Below, piece by piece: positions 1 through 10,427 of a DNA stretch of 64,000 nucleotides. Made by a program: the position numbers and the translations under genes. The notes beneath the pieces are model-generated. The model did not search any database. It was given only the letters and a program-made list of their open reading frames with translations, and had not been told where the DNA came from. Origin of the DNA: Osmia lignaria lignaria (taxonomy: Eukaryota > Arthropoda > Insecta > Hymenoptera > Megachilidae). Each line of letters starts with the position of its first letter. The stretch's first letter is position 1. The stretch is from the NCBI RefSeq assembly GCF_051020975.1, contig NC_135041.1:2492256-2556255 (forward strand), written 5' to 3'.

Positions 1-1690
1 AACGAAGAGACGGTCCCAGTTGGATACTTCCAAGACAAACTGTCTCGTGGGCCGTCTTCGTTTGCGCGTATTCGGGAAATTTTAGTTAATTAAGAAATCT
101 TTTAGATACCTCGAAAATGTGGAACGGAACGATCTAGTGGGATACTTCCCCGACTAGCAGTCTCTTAGATCGCCGTTTTGCCTCACTCGACACCAGATTC
201 GCTATGTTAAAGTATAGATTGTGCAACTCACCAATTCGATGTAGTGTATTTTAAATATGATATTTGCAATGGATCGTATACGAAAAGCTGTGGTGGTTGT
301 GGTCTAGAAATCTGGAAGGCGAAGAAGAGATGAGAACTTTTTGCACGCGCACTACGCGATCGCGTTTGAGCCTTGGTTATTACGGAAACGAGATACAATT
401 AGAAACTAATACGAAAACATCGCGACGCGGAAAAAGAATATAATTAATTTGCGAACGAAATAAAAATGAAAGAAAAAGATAGAAATTGAAAAGTGTGGAA
501 TGATTTTAACGTATTCGTATGAGTCTTTGTCACAAAACCGCGAACCGAAACACTCTCGACACTCTGCCTTGATGAGGACTTTGCCGAGCAATCTAATTAC
601 ACGATTTTATTAACAACTATGTCTCTACGCGAACACGGGCTTCCCGTCACGTACCTTACGATTTTTCGACGAAGAGTGATTTGCGTCAGTCAAGCGATCG
701 TGTCTCAGGGTTCGACCCGCGATCAAGGGCCCAAAGTGGGGACATCATTTGGCAAATCAGGGTACGTGTCGAAGGGGAAAGCCCGCACGCATTGGTTTTG
801 ACTAGGCGCGTTTCCCAAGTTCTCATCCCTCCTTCACTTTCGTTCCGACTCTGTCTAACGTCGACTTTCTTTCTTTTACCCCTACAGCGCTACACGAATT
901 CTATGCGTCGCAATTCCCATACTTTTCTGGAATCTTCGCAATGGCCTCTATTTGAATTTATTCATTTTCCAGATTAATTAATGAACCTTCTACAAGCGTA
1001 ACCCTGGTGTCGACAAACATTTTATTTAGTTTTTGTTCGTTCGAAGTATTTCATAACCGATGTTCGTTATTTTACAGTTTTCCACGCATATTACACGCAT
1101 TTTCCAGTTTTCGTGACAAGGGATACGGTGTTTTACTTTCAATAAATTATAGGAGGATCACAGTCGCTTTTTTAACGAAGATTCACGCGTATTGAATATA
1201 TATTAATTGTTTCAAAATATTTCCTATAACGCTTGGCAGTTTTTGTTGCCTATTCTCGACAACACGTGTTTATGATCCCTGTCGACCATTGTCTCGAACG
1301 TTCTTGAACGTTGGTCGACGTTTTCAAAATCGCAGTGGTTGTCACGCAAACCTCGCTTTCTATTCCCATTCAAACCGCTTCATATCGTTCAGATCGAATC
1401 GCTTTCATTCTTTATTGCATTCATTCTTCCGTGGAAGGAACGGCTGACGCATGTTCTACAGGTATGAGAGGTACCTGCTCGTAAAGTAGGCAAAAATCGC
1501 ATTTTCACTTATTCTGCGCAGTTAAGCTGGGATACCTCCATGTGCGTCGCACTGCTTAACCGCGCGGCGAAGGATGATTATGATACCTCTCTTTGACCTT
1601 AAACGGTTTCGAATTTCAATACATTTCTAGTGCGTAGTTCCAACGGCAATCGTCCCAAGGAAGACTAATTTGTATTATTTGAAAGAGCTA
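1..1690 (+). mobile_element. L-family LTR, copy L1 (5' end outside window)
   Basis: Non-coding sequence that aligns, with divergence, to 11007-12690 of the L LTR in the central array. Shared landmarks in the same order are the hairpin units at 1-62, 121-178 and 1513-1567, the CTGGAAGGCGAAGAA-type block near 315, and the block just before 1690 that reads like 12640-12665 (GTCC-AAGGAAG then ATTATTTGAAA). No coding region is supported; the short ORFs here are not conserved in the other L copies. The usual L LTR end (GG-ACGTAACA) is missing, because the minisatellite starts where it should be. The start cannot be seen. Confidence 0.8.
1513..1567 (+). other. Three-way-junction hairpin unit (L1, third)
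   Basis: Outer arms GCGCAGTTAAG and CTTAACCGCGC pair. Inside are hairpin GGGATACCTCC and hairpin GTGCGTCGCAC. One of the clearest examples of the repeated L LTR motif; the homologous unit in L2 keeps pairing with changed bases. Confidence 0.6.
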
Positions 1691-1837
1691 AATATAGAAT
1701 AAGTGTTATTAAATGCATATTACATTATATATCATGTAGATAAAGTAACAATTATACTGTTATTAAATATATAATACATTGTATCTCATGTAGATATAGT
1801 AATAATGACATTGTTATTAAATGTATATTACATTTGT

Positions 1838-2147
1838 AAGAAAATTACGAGAATGCAAGGAATAGGTTCGTATTGCACAATGTGGGCGTATTAAAGTAAC
1901 ACTGGAACTCGGAGTTCGTAATAAGGCTTGTACGTTAATTTTAATCGATGATGTGGACACGTCCACGATCAAGGCAAGAGTGACTTGTAGCCAAAACGTT
2001 AGCCGTGAGGACGCCTACGTCACCATGGCCCTTTTCCTACCGAGTTTATGACGCTTTGTCCTTACAGGAAAAACCCGTGACGTACTAACCGTGAAATACC
2101 GTTGCCGAGGTGCGCACGGTCCGCTCTAACAGTTGTATCTTTTTAAA
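1838..2147. other. Insertion of unknown identity in the minisatellite
   Basis: About 310 bp of non-repetitive, more GC-rich sequence that interrupts the 54-bp units. It runs from about TGTAAGAAAATTACG to CTCTAACA, so a small solo LTR (TG...CA) is possible. No clear target-site duplication was found and no coding sequence is supported. Confidence 0.4.
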
Positions 2148-2555
2148 ATTTCTAACACATTATATCTCATGTAGATATATTAATAGTGACATTGTTACCA
2201 AATGTATATTACATATCTAATGTAGATATGCCAATAATGATATTCATATTAAGTGTATAATACATGTAGATGTAGTAATAATGACATTGTTATTAAATGT
2301 ATATTCCAATATATCTCATGTAGATATAGTAATAATGACATTGTTATTAAATGTATATTACATTATATCTCATGTAGATATAGTAACAATTATACTGTTA
2401 TTAAATATATAATACATTGTATCTCATGTAGATATAGTAATAATGACATTGTTATTAAATGTATATTACATTATATCTCATGTAGATATAGTAATAGTGA
2501 CATTGTTACTAAATGTATATTACATATCTGATGTAGATACAGTAACAATTATATT

Positions 2556-2880
2556 ATTATGTGCTGGATTATTCAACAATAATCCTTATGCAGAAATGAA
2601 TCGTTGAGAAGCACTGTCTTTTGTGTAGCTACGATAGCCTGACTGGCACCATCAGGTCTAAGGGCCTGTGACTGTTTACTGTTAGAGGCCAGGGTAATAA
2701 ACACGGAATAGACGAAGTTTCTTTCTTCAAGTGGACGGCAGATTTTCTTTCGGGGGTCTGTGCGTGGCTTCACTTCCAGTTTGAATTTCACAGAGCGAAC
2801 ATCCTTCTAAGCCAGTATAAAATAAATCTAAAGTATTGATAAAAGATTATAATCATTTACCCCATATTCCAATATTATGA
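2556..2880. other. Second insertion of unknown identity in the minisatellite
   Basis: About 325 bp unrelated to the 54-bp units on either side. It starts near TGTGCTGGATTATTC and ends near ACCCCATATTCC. A 72-codon minus-strand ORF lies inside but looks like nothing I recognise. Possible LTR or retroelement fragment. Confidence 0.35.
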
Positions 2881-3345
2881 AATCTATATTACATTATATA
2901 TCATGTAGATATAGTAACAATGACAGTGTTTTTAAATGTATATAACATTATATCTCATGTAGATATAGTAATAATGGCATAGTTATTACATGTATGTTAC
3001 ATTATATCTCATCTAGATATACTAATAATGACATTGTTATTAAATGCATATTACATATCTGGTGTTGATATGGTAACCATTATTTTATTATTAAATGTAT
3101 ATTACATTACATCTCATGCAGGTATAGTAATAATGACACTGTTATTAAATGTATATTACATTATATTTCATGTAGATGTAGTAATAATGACATCGTTAAT
3201 AAATGTATATTACGTATCTGATGTAGATATTGTAACCAGTATTTTGTTATTAAATGTATATTACATTATATCTCATGTAGATATAGTTATAATGACATTG
3301 TTATTAAATGTATGTTACATATATGATGTAGATGTGCCAAAATGT

Positions 3346-4069
3346 TTTCATTATGGCTATGAAACGACGCATATACCACGTGACTGGAATTAGCTTGGGC
3401 CATGAGGAAAACCGTGACTCGAGGGAGTCGCTGGTAAATTGACCTTCTGTATGTAGAGAGATAACCTTTTTATCCGACTTCGAAAAGGAGGAGGTTACTC
3501 AATTCGATGTGTATGTATGTTTTTTTTATTTTTTTATTTTATGTATGTTCACCGATTACACCGAGACGGATGGACCAATCGGAACGAAAGCATTTGAATC
3601 TGGTATAGTATGTTTCCCGATTGGTCCCGTTACAAAAACATTTTATATTTTTTCACTCCGAACGCTTTTTATTGCAAAAAAATATACTGTGTCATGTACG
3701 TGCGGCCTACGTTCGCCGGTTACTCCGAGACGGGTGGACCAATCGGAACGAAACTTTTTGCATCTTGTAGAGTATCTCTCCCACTTGGTCGCAACAGAAA
3801 GGCATTTTGCATTTTTTCATTCCTAACGACTTTTATCGCAAAAAACGTAATACTTCATTTATATCTTCCGGCGTTTATGCTGCAGGGAATGTACCGATTG
3901 CGATGAAACATTTTTTATTTAGTAGGAGGTATATCCGCGACGATCCCACTTGCAAAAATTTATTGGAATTTGTTAATAACTACTGTCATAGCGAAAAATG
4001 TATTCCTTGATGTTATTCTGCAAGGAAGATATCGTTCGCGATGAAACCGTTCATATTTAGTAGGATATA
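3346..4069. repeat. Degenerate ~165-bp repeats
   Basis: After about 140 bp with nothing recognisable, the block GGACCAATCGGAACGAAA recurs at about 3573 and 3737 in related contexts (CCGAGACGG upstream, a run of GCATTT/ATTTTTTCA downstream), giving a period near 164 bp. Later copies read GATGAAAC then TTTAGTAGGA then TATATCCGCGA. The same block resumes right after the MITE at 4861, so the MITE landed in this repeat. No coding sequence is supported. Confidence 0.6.
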
Positions 4070-4860
4070 CAGGGTGACACGCGACTACCTCGACACCCGA
4101 AGAGGGATGATTGCTAAGATGATTCTAAACAACTTTTTCCTTTGCCAAAATGTTGGTTAAGACTTGGTTTTCGAGTTAATAACAAAAAACACCGACCAAT
4201 CCGCGCGCGTACAGCGCGCAGTCCCAGGAACTGCACTGACAGGTACGAAAACCGGACCTGACATAGGTCGTGAACGAATGGCTTGGCACCCCGTCGGCAT
4301 AGCACAATAAAAAAACATAACTGGTAGAACACCTTTAGTCGTTTAAAATGAATACGGAACCTAATCTCTTGTCGCCTGTCATAATGTAAAAGTGAAAATT
4401 CTAAGGATTCTAAACAACAAATAAAAATGTTTGAAGTGGAATAATTAATAAACGTTTGAATTGGAGGCTACGCTAATGATGCATAATTTGAAAACAATTT
4501 AAATGAAACTTATCCATTCGTTTCTAAATTAACTTGCTACGCTGAAAGCAAAAACATTATGATAGGTGACAAGAGAATAGGTTCCGTATTCATTTTAAAC
4601 AACGACTAAAAATATTCTACCAGTTCAGTTTTTATATTGTGCCATGCCAGCGGGGTGCCGAGCCGTTCGTTCGCGACCTACGTCAGGCCCGGTTTTCATA
4701 GCCGACATTGCAGTCCCTGAGCCGCTCGGATTGGTCGGTGTTTTTTGTTAATAACTAGAAAACCAAGCCTTAACCAACATTGTGGAAAAGGAAACAGTTG
4801 TTTAGAATCACCTTAGCAATTATCCCTCTCCGGCTGTAGAGGTAGTCGCGTGACACTCTG
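4070..4860. mobile_element. Palindromic MITE with TATA target-site duplication
   Basis: The ends are inverted copies: CAGGGTGACACGCGACTACC on the left, and the reverse complement of CAGAGTGTCACGCGACTACC on the right. The inverted similarity continues inward for roughly 300 bp per arm, including the blocks at 4324-4387 and 4554-4622. TATA is present directly on both sides (4066-4069 and 4861-4864). At 791 bp with no transposase ORF, this is a non-autonomous foldback DNA element. The superfamily is not assigned. Confidence 0.8.
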
Positions 4861-5009
4861 TATATCCGCGATGATCCCACTTGCAAAAATTTATGAAGTT
4901 TGTTGTTTATTAACCATTTAAATTTGGTCAATATTTTTTCAGTTTATGGTTATTAGCTAAGCAACAGAAATCCAAAATCACCTTACACTATCCTACAAAT
5001 ACTACAGGT
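4861..5009. repeat. Remainder of the ~165-bp repeat
   Basis: Starts with the TATATCCGCGA-TGATCCCACTTGC block seen at 3930, the continuation of the repeat interrupted by the MITE. It then grades into AT-rich sequence with nothing recognisable. Confidence 0.5.
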
Positions 5010-5347
5010 TCCACTAAAAAGTGTGAAATAAAATAATTTTTAACAAAAAACATATCCGACTTCGAAATGCACTAAAAAGTGTCAAATAATTTCTATTTCA
5101 TTTATACCAATATTCCATAGCTATTAATAATATCTACTTAATCGTTAAACAGAATACCAATTACATTTCAAAGTTTTCGGAGGCGGCGCAAAATTATAAA
5201 CTTTTCTTCTACTAGGAAGATCCTAGTTCAGGCGTCGGCAACATATGACAAATGACCCATTTGATAATTTCAAGTAAACAACATTCAACGGGAATCAGCA
5301 TACCCATTGCGGATTAACTATACTGCAGTTCACGAGAGACCATTTTT
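5010..5347 (+). mobile_element. Foldback element FB1, left arm
   Basis: Arm of a non-coding family recognised by the word GCACTAAAAAGTGT, by CCGACTTCGAAATGCAC, and by GGAGGCGGCGCAAAATTA. The same arm occurs inverted at 6484-6552 and 58548-58870, and directly at 48236-48400 and 48512-48690. The arm ends at about 5347 in CACGAGAGACC, where the L3 LTR fragment begins. Confidence 0.7.
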
Positions 5348-6479
5348 GCAATAAACGACAACCGGGTGCGCGACAAGTGTTAGTGCGGCACCAGCCTCAC
5401 ATCTTTCTTGGTGTTCCAGATTAACCAGCGATTATTCAGCGATAACATAGCGAACTTCAGAGCGATTTTTATCGTATATTACATTCTACAGTTTCACGGT
5501 AAGCCTGTTCAGTACTAATTTGTCGAGCACGGCATTATTATTCAATTTCGACCAGGCAAAACGGGCGATCTATTAAGCCTACGGGTTATGAGAGTCTCTT
5601 CATTTTAGATCGTCTCGTTTCCACATTCAGGTACCAATCATAATTTATTTCGCTAACTTAATATTCCGAATTTTGAATCGTCGCGAGTTTGTGTGTGACG
5701 ATTGTTTCGACTGCGATATTTTATCAGGGACGACCTGTAAAGCCCTTGCGGGGGTTGTAGGAGTCTCTTGATTCAGGTCGTTACCTTGCGGATAGAAACC
5801 GCCAAAACCTTAATTTTCTATTATATTCGGTCGAGGCAGTCGTCCTTCATTAAGAACATATGATTTTTACATTTCAAATCCGGATAATATTATATTAGAA
5901 GGTCTCATTGTAAACCAAAGGCTAAACATCTTTCCCGATTTCATCTATATTTATATCAAACAATAGGTTAAGCATCTTTACCCTTGTAAAACCAGTATTG
6001 TTTTTAATTCAATTCATTTAATAGTAATTAGTAGTATTCAAATAGCATCATTTCAGTACTCAAACAATAGTCATTTCAAATTCAGTTTCTGTTAGCTTCA
6101 ATAGTTATTTTGAATTAAAATTACTTTCTTTTTGCACACTAAATTGTATTAACATTTCTTTCAAATTCCGTTTTGTATCATTTCCTTTATCATTCTATGT
6201 TTCAAATCCTCGCACCCCAACATAAAGTTTCAAGGAGGGACCCGTATGGGACCCAGAACACTGACGAACCCAACGGAAATAATCACTATCTAAATTTCCG
6301 TCTTTTAATTTGTTCTGACCGTAGAGGACGCCTCCGCGTCATACGCGGTCAGAACTGGTGGCAGCTATACCTTTCTCATCGCCCAAAAATAAGAGGAATC
6401 AAGTTCAATATTTTCCATCTTAACTAATTAATTATTCTTTCTTCTTTTACGTTGCGCGCTCGCCACGCGCAACGTAACA
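5348..6479 (-). mobile_element. L-family LTR fragment L3 inside FB1
   Basis: Read on the minus strand it begins at 6479 with TGTTACGTTGCGCG followed by its inverted copy CGCGCAACG, as in L5 at 55659. It carries the GGTGGCAGC-type block and the PyGGTGTTCCAGA word found in L4 and L5. Two three-way-junction units are present (5560-5619 and 5729-5781). The 3' half of the LTR is missing. No coding sequence is supported. Confidence 0.75.
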
Positions 6480-6552
6480 AAATAGAAATTATTTGACACT
6501 TTTTAGTGCATTTCGAAGTCGGATATGTTTTTTGTTAAAAATTATTTTTAAT
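6480..6552 (-). mobile_element. Foldback element FB1, right arm
   Basis: About 65 bp forming the reverse complement of 5033-5100 (TGACACTTTTTAGTGCATTT, then TCGAAGTCGGATATG). It closes the element whose left arm is at 5010-5347 and shows that L3 inserted between the arms. Confidence 0.75.
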
Positions 6553-7188
6553 CTTTCTCTTTCTAATTCACGTATATTCCTTTACTCTTCCTGTCATACT
6601 AAAGACTTCGTTATTCATTAAAATATAATAAATTTTACAAAATTGTTTTGATCTTAACGTTATAGGAAGGAAACATGCTTTTCAAAATTATTACAGATTA
6701 CTGAATTTGAACGAATACTAAATAAAAATATAAATTCGCAACTTGGAGTAACCGGCGTGGCGGAAATATAATATTACAGTGTTTAGTGAATTTATTAGAA
6801 AATTCGGATTATTATAGTGTATGTATAAGAAATTTCGATCATCTTCGCGGAATCGATAAGGAACGTTCTAGAGTGGTCGGGATTATCGGACTACACGAAT
6901 GATGTTTCGGGTTTACATCCGGCGATATTCAGTACCAAGGACGACACGTGATTTTGAGCCGTGGGACCACGCTGATTTCGAGGAATTTGTTACGCTAACA
7001 ATCGGAATTATGTCTGGAAGAGATAGACTATCTCGAAATTTCAAGGATCGTTTTTGCGTTCAATCCGGGGAGGTCCGGAATGTAAAACAAGCTATCGATG
7101 TTCATGGTTTCCGTTCGCACGTCCAACCAAGGTCGAGGGTACGACGGATCAAGATGATGGGAGCACGCCCATCAAAAAGAGGACAGAA

Positions 7189-7190
<2 letters not shown>
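6553..7190. other. Unassigned sequence before the poly-G run
   Basis: No transposon hallmark recognised. A plus-strand ORF of 112 codons (6899-7237) is open into the poly-G run, so its tail is polyglycine by translation of the homopolymer. It has no domain I recognise and is probably chance. The 3' end is purine-rich just before the G run. Confidence 0.3.

Positions 7191-7219
<29 letters not shown>
7191..7219. repeat. Poly-G homopolymer, 29 nt
   Basis: Twenty-nine consecutive G, preceded by a purine-rich stretch and followed by CACAAGG. Runs of this length are unstable and error-prone to sequence, so the exact length is uncertain. A 20-G run followed by CACA also occurs at 59772-59791. Confidence 0.9.
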
Positions 7220-7223
<4 letters not shown>

Positions 7224-10200
7224 AGGCGAATGTGTAAAAATTTCTGTTCGGACCGTAACATCATTATGTTTGCTTACTAATTGACAATTATGTAATTTTA
7301 ATTGGCCCCATTGCACATTCAACTCAATGGGATTTAGTGGAATTTTGTTTGATTTGGTCTAGTTTGGTTAGTTGGGTTTATATGATTTAGATATATTTTA
7401 AGGAGTTGGTCTGATCTTTCTATTGTAGTTTTATACATTATTTTAGGGTTATGTTAGTATGAGGATAAGGATGCATTGCATACGTCTTTAACGTTCTGAA
7501 TTGCGGTTTGATTTTAGTTTGATTTATTTGCTTATTCTGTTCTTTATTTGTCAGTCACCTTGACGTATTTCAGGGATTTCTTTCTCCTTTCATTTGCGTG
7601 TTTTATGTTTCTATGACATTGTTGTTCATTACCCATTATCTTTATCATCATTTATTATTATTTAATTGAAATTGTAGCTCTTCACACCTCTACAAGGTAA
7701 TGTGTTTTACTTATTATATTTAACGTCATTTGATTGCGTTTAGGTAATTCTAATTTAGCTCTTAAGGATGGTCAACAGATCAATGAATTTATGGTACTTT
7801 ATGGAATTTTATGTAACTCAACTCAGCCTATTTCAATTACTATTTTGATTTGGTAAGTTTAGGTTTAGTGAACGTTTAATGGAGAGGTTGTTCAGGGATG
7901 TACACGCTGCGGTTGCTTTCCTGGCGGAATGTGATGCCTTTTATTGCTTTATATACATTGTTGTTTCTTTTCTCTGGTCCTTTTGTCTGACGGGGTTTTT
8001 CTTGTAATTTCCTTCCTTATAACAATGTTTTGTTTTATTTTGCCTACTTATTTTAACTGCTATCCATATGTCTTGTTCTATTAAATGGGATTTAATGGAA
8101 TTGTTCTTGATTAATCTGACTACAATATAAGGAGTTTAATTATCTACAGAATATACATTTTATTAATTAATTTGAATATATTTGTTGTATTTCATTATAT
8201 ATTAATTATATATTTATATTATGCATTCATCTACTCTGCTTTACACTGCTTCGGTAATTAGCTTTCATTAGCTTCTGCTTATACCGGTATTATGTTTCTG
8301 TAATGATACGGTGGTACCCGGTGGTCAAATAATGTACGTAATTTTTGCAAATTATTGTTTAATTGACTTGATTCATCGCACTCTGTATTGCATTGTCTTA
8401 CTTGTATTAATATCACATTTTGTTCGTAGCGGCACAGTAGTTTAGGGTGTTAATAATTTACGCAATTCACATTTTGTTCGATTTAGTTTTGATGTTTTTC
8501 ATGTTGCTCCTTATATTATGTCGGGTTTACATCCTCTTTTCTTCCTATTAATCACTATGTTTCATTATTGCCTGATTTGGTGTAAGGTCTTCTGTAAGTA
8601 GATTAACACTTATACTTGCCATTAGAATCTGTTAGTTGTATTTCCATCTCTTCTTATTGTACGTTTATAGTTATTTACGTTTATATTTACCCTTATCGTT
8701 TTCTTCTAATTCACTAATAGTTTATTGTACTTGCCTTCATTCCTGATTGTTCTTTAACCGTTTCTTGCTTGCTTGTTAATCCCCGTTTAATGGAGTGATG
8801 TACAATGTTGTTTCTTCAAGCAACTCCAATATTTACTTTGTCCTTATTTGCTTTTGTTATATTTATGTTGCTGTATACATTATGCTTACCATTATTTACT
8901 GTTTTTCCTTCTTGGATCTATTGTCAATTAATTATTTCGACTTATTAACTAGATCTTCTTTTGTGGAGGTATGGTATTCTTTCATGGTTTAATACGGTGG
9001 TATAATTTTCTGGAATTTCAATATTTTGTCTTGTTACTGGATTTTGGCCTGTTCAGTTTATTATTTGTTGTCTTCTAAGTATACCTGTTCATTACAAGGT
9101 TGTTTGGTTATATGTAATGGAAGTTTTAATCGACTATCAATCTGCATTATCCTGGCTGATCGGGAGGTGTTTTCAGCTGGTTTAGCATTTTAATCCAGTT
9201 CCGTTTTATTTCCTATTATTTCTAGCCGTTCTTCTGGTTGGCACCTTGATAGATTTGATAGATAGATTTTGAAGGGTTTGGCGGTCATACAGGTATTCAT
9301 TATGTTATACATGTGTGGCGTACCTTTCTTTTGTGGGGATCTTCTTTTCTTTTCCTTATCTTGCGTCCATGCATGGTGCTTAGTTAGCATTAAAAGCCGC
9401 TGTTTTGGCCATACTTAACCTTATTGACTTCTGTTATACTTACCAGTTTTCTATAATCACTTTCTTTCCTCCTATTTATTGTTGATTGTTTTTTTTACTT
9501 TAGCTAAGTCGTTGATTTTGATTCCATTAAGTTGGTCTGCAAGGGGTGAGAAGTTTTGAGGTTAATACTTGTTGATGTTGATTATTAATGGGTTTTGTTT
9601 CTTACCCTTAGGGTGTTGTTAATGAAATGATGTTTTGTTTTGTTTTACTCTTGGTTGTGGTGTTATGCAGGTTGCACTTTTGCTCTTTTGTTGCTGAGTT
9701 TAATCTAGCTAATGTTGACTGACATTTGCTATTTGCGGTTTGGCACTCTTATTTCATTTCACATCATTGGTTGATTTTATAGATTATTTAAATTTTTCCA
9801 TTTTATCGGTTTTATTTGCAACGTTGCGATGATGTTAAGTGCTAAATATTCTTTGCAATTCGCTTTCCGCTACTTGATTTGACGTTTAACGTTTGACGTT
9901 TTACTGTTTGATTATTTGCTCATATTATGTTGGGTCCACATTCTTCTCTGCCGGGCTCACTTCTTCTTTCTTTTGTCAATTGCTCAGCTTTATTCTTGTT
10001 GTCTTATTTAAATTTTAATTGATTTTGACCCGTTTGATTGGTTCTATGTAAAACCCACGGGATATTTGTTGTTCGATTTGATTTTAGTCATCATTATTTT
10101 GGCAATTAGTCTTTTGTTTGTATTGCATAATAATTTATTTACACAGTATGGTACTACAATGTGCCTTGTTATTTACTCAATTATGTTTCTTGCTTTGGCT

Positions 10201-10427
10201 TATTCAATATACTTATTTATATTATTTTGGTATTTAGTTACCTTTTATCTTAGTATTTTTACCTATAGCTGTATTGTGGAATTTTGTGTTTAATAATTTA
10301 GGCAATTTTACATTTTGTTCTTCGATTCATCGCATTCAATTGACTCTGCCTTATGATGACTTTATATTTTTTTTCTTCTGTCGGGTTCTCTTTTCTTTCT
10401 TAATTGTTTCATTCATTTTGTTGCTTG
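7220..10427. repeat. T-rich non-coding block with degenerate internal repeats
   Basis: Strongly T-rich on the plus strand, with no ORF longer than about 75 codons and no recognised protein. Degenerate internal similarity is visible: a block with TTAATAATTTA, GCAATT and ACATTTTGTTC recurs near 8455 and 10290, and ATTATGT-GGGTCCACA/CGGGTTTACA blocks recur near 8515, 9925 and 10375. The part from 8689 on belongs to the tandem array (copies at 22715-24453 and 36741-38479). It resumes at 40881-41132 beyond the L2 LTR. Origin unknown. Confidence 0.6.

Larger units (their letters stand above)
1690..3345. repeat. 54-bp minisatellite array
   Basis: AT-rich tandem repeats with a period of 54 bp; for example the word GACATTGTTATTAAATG recurs at 2283, 2337 and onward. 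Each unit carries ATCTCATGTAGATATAGTAA. Units occupy about 1690-1837, 2148-2555 and 2881-3345, and the array is split by two unrelated insertions. In one frame the array is open and gives a repetitive peptide, but nothing suggests that it is translated. Confidence 0.9.

Noticed and set aside
1690..3345. CRISPR array
   Set aside because: The 54-bp units repeat without variable spacers, in clearly eukaryotic transposon-rich DNA.
6899..7237. 112-codon ORF ending in a polyglycine run
   Set aside because: The glycines come from the poly-G homopolymer; there is no domain, and the frame depends on an uncertain run length.
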